Assembly (NCBI GenBank): GCA_944990035.1
Contig: CALYLX010000095.1
Location: 101,515-165,514 of the forward strand
Origin: Clitopilus passeckerianus
Taxonomy: Eukaryota; Basidiomycota; Agaricomycetes; Agaricales; Entolomataceae
DNA: 64,000 nt
Reading direction: 5' to 3'
Of the stretch, positions 60,765 through 64,000 are shown in pieces. The notes beneath the pieces are model-generated. The model made no database searches, was not told the origin of the DNA, and worked only from the letters and a program-made list of their open reading frames with translations. Made by a program: the position numbers and the translations under genes. The first letter of the stretch is position 1; each line of letters begins with the position of its first letter.

Positions 60765-61377
60765 TCACAGAGGTCGCCGATCATCCCAGTAAGGACATTG
60801 CGGGAACATCCGGGGTGCTGAACTCGAGCCGTCGCCAAAATAGACTTGTTGAACCAAGGCCATATGTACATAGTCCCATAGTGGGCAACACAATTGCTTG
60901 AGCATGTGTTCATGGATGTCGAAATTAACGACTCGATCAGCGAACGGGCCGGAGGGGGTTGGCCACGTGAGATCGGAAAGCCTTGACAACGTGCCTACAA
61001 TAAATGTCTGTTCCGTCTTCTACGAAGTCTTTCTCTCCGATAACGCCAGCTTCCCAGCATCGCTTGAAGCGACAAAGGGTACCTCTGGGCCGTCACACGT
61101 GGCAAAGACAGGGTTGCAAAGCTGTTACCATATTTCCGAATTCAAACCGCTGCTCCAGTAAGGTGTCATCAGTCGAACGCGCTAAAACATGCTCAAACGG
61201 TAGGAAGGCATGGGTAAAATATGTTCTCTTCATAGCCCTGTCACTGGCTTCATCTTGGAGAGTGTGGATACAGAATCTCCGGATTTTCTGCATGAATTGC
61301 TGAGCTGAGATGAGCTCATTGTTATTCACAACGGCGAGGCTCGATGTGCTATTTCCAATCTGGCGTGTCCCGGTCAA
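60765..61377 (-). pseudogene. Possible decayed coding region
   Basis: Minus-strand text that reads like protein in blocks: FMQKIRRFCIHTLQDEASDR with TYFTHAFLPFEHVLARSTDD (61300-61170), DGPEVPFVASSDAGKLALSE (near 61080), and TFIVGTLSRLSDLTWPTPSG with FADRVVNFDIHEHMLKQLCC (near 61000-60890). A TAG interrupts the frame between the last two blocks and no clean introns join the parts. No domain recognised. Probably a degraded gene, or one with consensus errors. Confidence 0.3.
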
Positions 61378-61762
61378 GGCACAGGAGTCTGAGAGTTTGT
61401 AAATGGACGGTTGTCCCGTTCATCCGGGTCCACCTCTAAGCGAAAAAATCTGATAACGCTAATTTCCCATACCAAGCCATCGACCATCGTAGATCGGCCT
61501 GTAACCAAGTGGCGTTTGGGCTTGCTCATTCTGGGATGTCACACCCATTTGGATATTGGCGTGAACGACAACTTGAGACTGTACCTTGACAATCGGTCCA
61601 TTCCAGCCTCTTCCACGCGACCATGAGACACGAATTAGACTACCAACCTGAACTGGTAGGGACCTCCTCATCGCCGCTTCGTTTTCGGAGCTAACTTTGC
61701 TTCAGGCCTCCCCGAACCCTTAAAAGCCCAGTGGTTTTACCATCTTCCCCAACACAATAGCA

Positions 61763-62698
61763 ATGGTTTTCCGTCTGCCCACCCATCTCGACTCCTTCGT
61801 TCCACCTCCCTCTCAACAAGCTCAGGACCAAAGACCCTGGCGAGGTTCCCTGATCGTCAGTGGAATGAGGAGTTCAGATAGGAGCAGCAGCCAAACCATT
61901 CGTGTCACTGCAGTTGAAACGGACGGCGAGTACGTGCATTCCTAAAGCTTGGTCGACACTCGCTAACTAACAACCTGAATAGCAGGGTAGACCTGTGGCC
62001 GTCGCAGTTCTTCACCCAGATTCTTCATGGCCGACCCGTCTTGAAGGACCTCCAAGCCTGGGTCAACCACCATAACCCTCCTTTGTGCACTTTCATGCCT
62101 GACCGCCACCGCGACCCGAACATTAACACGGTCAACCAGACAACATTCCGCTCCTTATCGCGTATCCTCTTCGAATCACAGTCTGTGAGTGCTCCTTCAT
62201 GTGATATACTAATGGACTCATCGCTCATCTATCCCGGTCCTGAAGGTTGCCATCGCGTCCTGGGGTCGAGACGATATCCCTGGTGCAGGGATGATTATTT
62301 TCCCAGCCCAGAACTCCAGCTCTCTACTTGTCGGCGCACTCTTCCTCACTTCGCCTTTCCCTTCGTTTATAACCGGGGGTTCACCGCCACCAATGTCTCT
62401 TTCTCCGACTCAGATGCAAATGCAGCCTGGTTATACCGCGCAGTATCAGCAAGTCCCTCAATACGCGTCATCCTCTCGTCACCAACACCAGCAATCGGTT
62501 TCACCGCCCCTGCTGTACCCTACCAGTCCCGTAGATGATGCGAGAAACGTCCATGGCCAATATTATCAGATGCCCCGAACCTCTTCCGCCACTCATTCTT
62601 CGATCCTCCCTACTGGCTCATCCTGGCAAGAGGGTGTGGATGCTAATCCATACGCTAATTTCCTTCCTCAAGATAATACCCATTATCAAGGCCAATAA
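61763..62698 (+). CDS. Possible Mediator-25-like (PTOV/ACID-type) domain protein
   Basis: Exons 61763-61929, 61983-62184 and 62246-62698 give 273 residues, phases consistent. The N-terminal two-thirds reads as a seven-strand barrel-like domain: RPWRGSLIVSGM, SQTIRVTAVETDGE, DLWPSQFF, LKDLQAWVNHHNPPLCTFMP, TTFRSLSRILFESQ, VAIASWG, GMIIFPAQNSSSLLVGALFL. That pattern resembles the domain that interacts with activators in Med25/PTOV1 and in related basidiomycete proteins, but without an alignment this is tentative. The C-terminal third is Gln/Pro/Ser-rich and disordered (MQMQPGYTAQYQQVPQY), as in many transcription cofactors. A tandem NAG acceptor at 61980-61985 allows Asp-Arg or Glu at the junction. 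Confidence 0.6.
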
Positions 62699-63566
62699 TT
62701 CGAGCTTCAGCAAAACGCGAAGACGTTCCGATACCCCAACTGTATAAATCTCCCCTCGTTTGGTTGCACCCATTTTGCTGTATCGACTTATCACCGTTTC
62801 CTTGTCTCCTAGTGATCTAACTCTCCCACTGTAGCTTTAACTTTTCGTTTCTCTCTAGCTTTCGTTTACATAGATGATGCCTCACGCATTTCCCTAGGGA
62901 AATTTCCCTGCAACTGTAGCTATTCCCGACTCCGTTGATTTGAAACTGTATCCTTACAACCTGATCGTCTTTTCCGAATGAATATACCACACTTCCCATA
63001 GACTACATTTGACGCGTGTTTTCTCAGCAGCCACCAAATCGAAGTGGTTTTGAATCACGGTGATTTCATATGGAATCGCTCTGGTGCTCACTCAGTGGAA
63101 GGTCATTGGCGGTGAATACTAGGTATTTCATATGCATATGGTGTCCGGGCGTGCCATTTGGTGGCTCAGGTGAGTGGCACTCATAATAATGAACGTTCCA
63201 ATATGCTGTCTTGGCCACCTCGGGCATTTGGCCCACCCCGAAGGCCATCGGGCATTCGGTGTCAAGACCGTGGTAATTTGGAGCTCCTCGAATTCAATTG
63301 TGCAAGCCCGAACTCAGGGCCTGGAGGTCGCCAGCATCCTGGGACGACGCCGATATGAATATTCAATGAAGATCGTCAAGCCCAAAAATACCTGGTGTAA
63401 TTTTGTGATGACCGGTGACCTCGGAAGACCGATGGGAACTTGACGTAGTGAATGGACACACTTAGGGCCAGTCCAGTAACAATGAGAGGATCAGCAGCAC
63501 AAGAGTAGCTTCTGATGTAGATTCAGGAAATGCCTCCCAAGCGTTCGGCGGCAGCGATCCGCCCTT
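62699..63566. other. Spacer without supported gene
   Basis: 3' flank of the Med25-like gene. Contains a pair of short imperfect repeats (cgggcatttgg / cgggcattcgg) near 63221-63259. No coding feature. Confidence 0.3.
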
Positions 63567-63950
63567 CTAACGACCAGCGAAGGCGCAGTTAACAAGCGTC
63601 CCGCCACTACCACCACCACCTCGAATTAACCCGCTGTTGGCCGTGGTGGGGTTTTCATTGTTCATTCTGAGCAAGACGGAATAATGTGGAGTTGTCAGCA
63701 TCTCTTTAATTAATTGTTCATTGGGTAAACTGTGGGAACGGAACTCCAACTGGACTCCAATTCGGAGAAGAATCCAAGCAGAATCGGCAAGTCCAAAAGC
63801 AGGAGTAGCGCATGTGTGTCTCTACAACCGTTTCAATGGAGCTTAGAAGGAAATCAGTTGAACAACAGTGACAGATAGGCGCCTTACTTCGTCGAGAATG
63901 GCTTAGACTGAACAATAAATCCGCAGTTCATGTGCCACGAGTCGTTAGAG
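63567..63950 (-). CDS. Possible 3' end of a gene entering from the right
   Basis: Minus-strand exon-like stretch near 63950-63895 reads SNDSWHMNCGFIVQSKPFST and ends at a GTAAGG donor. A final block at 63670-63567 reads ENPTTANSGLIRGGGGSGGT and ends NCAFAGR before a stop. The parts between could be several short exons. If real, the gene starts beyond base 64000. No family recognised. Confidence 0.3.
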
Positions 63951-64000
63951 CATGAGAGTGAATGAGCGCATGCATTTGGATTGTGTCGGATCCATCGTTT

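Overview
The window looks like nuclear DNA of a basidiomycete fungus, probably an Agaricomycete. Genes are dense and sit on both strands. They are split by many 48-60 nt GT-AG introns, and several families are typical of mushroom-forming fungi: a DUF7025 AAA protein, a DUF7708-NACHT protein, a DUF6593-like protein, a DUF6533-like seven-helix protein, and a hypothetical family expanded in this group. I saw no plasmid, phage, CRISPR, rRNA or tRNA feature. Exon models were built by hand from splice sites and reading-frame continuity, so single boundaries may be off even where the gene call is firm.

Layout. 1-1.2 kb: truncated DUF7025 AAA ATPase (-). 2.1-7.3: 1605-residue NACHT STAND protein with acidic inserts (+). 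7.7-8.5: ribosomal protein uL16/RPL10 (-). 9.1-10.6: Fus3/Kss1-type MAP kinase (-). 11.8-12.5: EthD-like protein (+). 13.3-14.5: unassigned gene (-). 15.1-16.4: eIF2-alpha (-). 17.5-18.3: small secreted protein (+). 18.5-19.1: DUF6593-like protein (-). 19.8-23.1: FIG4, broken by an internal inversion. 23.7-25.1: seven-helix membrane protein (+). 25.4-26.2: nuclear-type hypothetical (-). 26.8-27.7: frameshifted expanded-family gene (+). 28.6-29.8: SAP30BP/HCNGP-like protein (-), head to head with GPI8 (+, 29.9-31.5). 32.0-32.3: metallothionein (+). 33.9-35.5: DUF6533-like protein (+). 35.8-37.4: two tandem isoprenylcysteine methyltransferase-like genes (+). 37.5-38.6: SDR oxidoreductase (-). 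39.2-40.4: TSR3 (-), head to head with mitochondrial mL41 (+, 40.6-41.4). 41.4-44.9: gene-poor, with one orphan coding stretch. 44.9-47.3: TUP1 (+). 48.1-50.7: GH27 alpha-galactosidase in 23 exons (-). 50.8-51.5: uncertain hypothetical (-). 52.0-53.2: Sos7-like kinetochore protein (+). 53.2-56.3: gene-poor. 56.3-59.7: coiled-coil protein (+). 61.8-62.7: possible Mediator-25-like domain protein (+). The rest shows only fragments.

Most genes are housekeeping functions: translation and rRNA modification (RPL10, eIF2-alpha, TSR3, mL41), signalling (MAPK), phosphoinositide turnover (FIG4), GPI anchoring (GPI8), transcription (TUP1, SAP30BP-like) and the kinetochore (Sos7). There is no single operon-like system.

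The most striking observation is FIG4. Its 5' half and its last exon lie on the minus strand. The piece between them, which carries the catalytic Cys-x5-Arg motif, lies inverted on the plus strand between perfect 20-bp inverted repeats. Flipping the piece back rebuilds a continuous exon-intron series except for one missing base. A second pattern is that several conserved genes (TUP1, FIG4, the coiled-coil gene, the 26.8 kb gene) carry single-base losses at short homopolymers. That suggests consensus errors more than real pseudogenes, and it bears on how far the inversion should be trusted.
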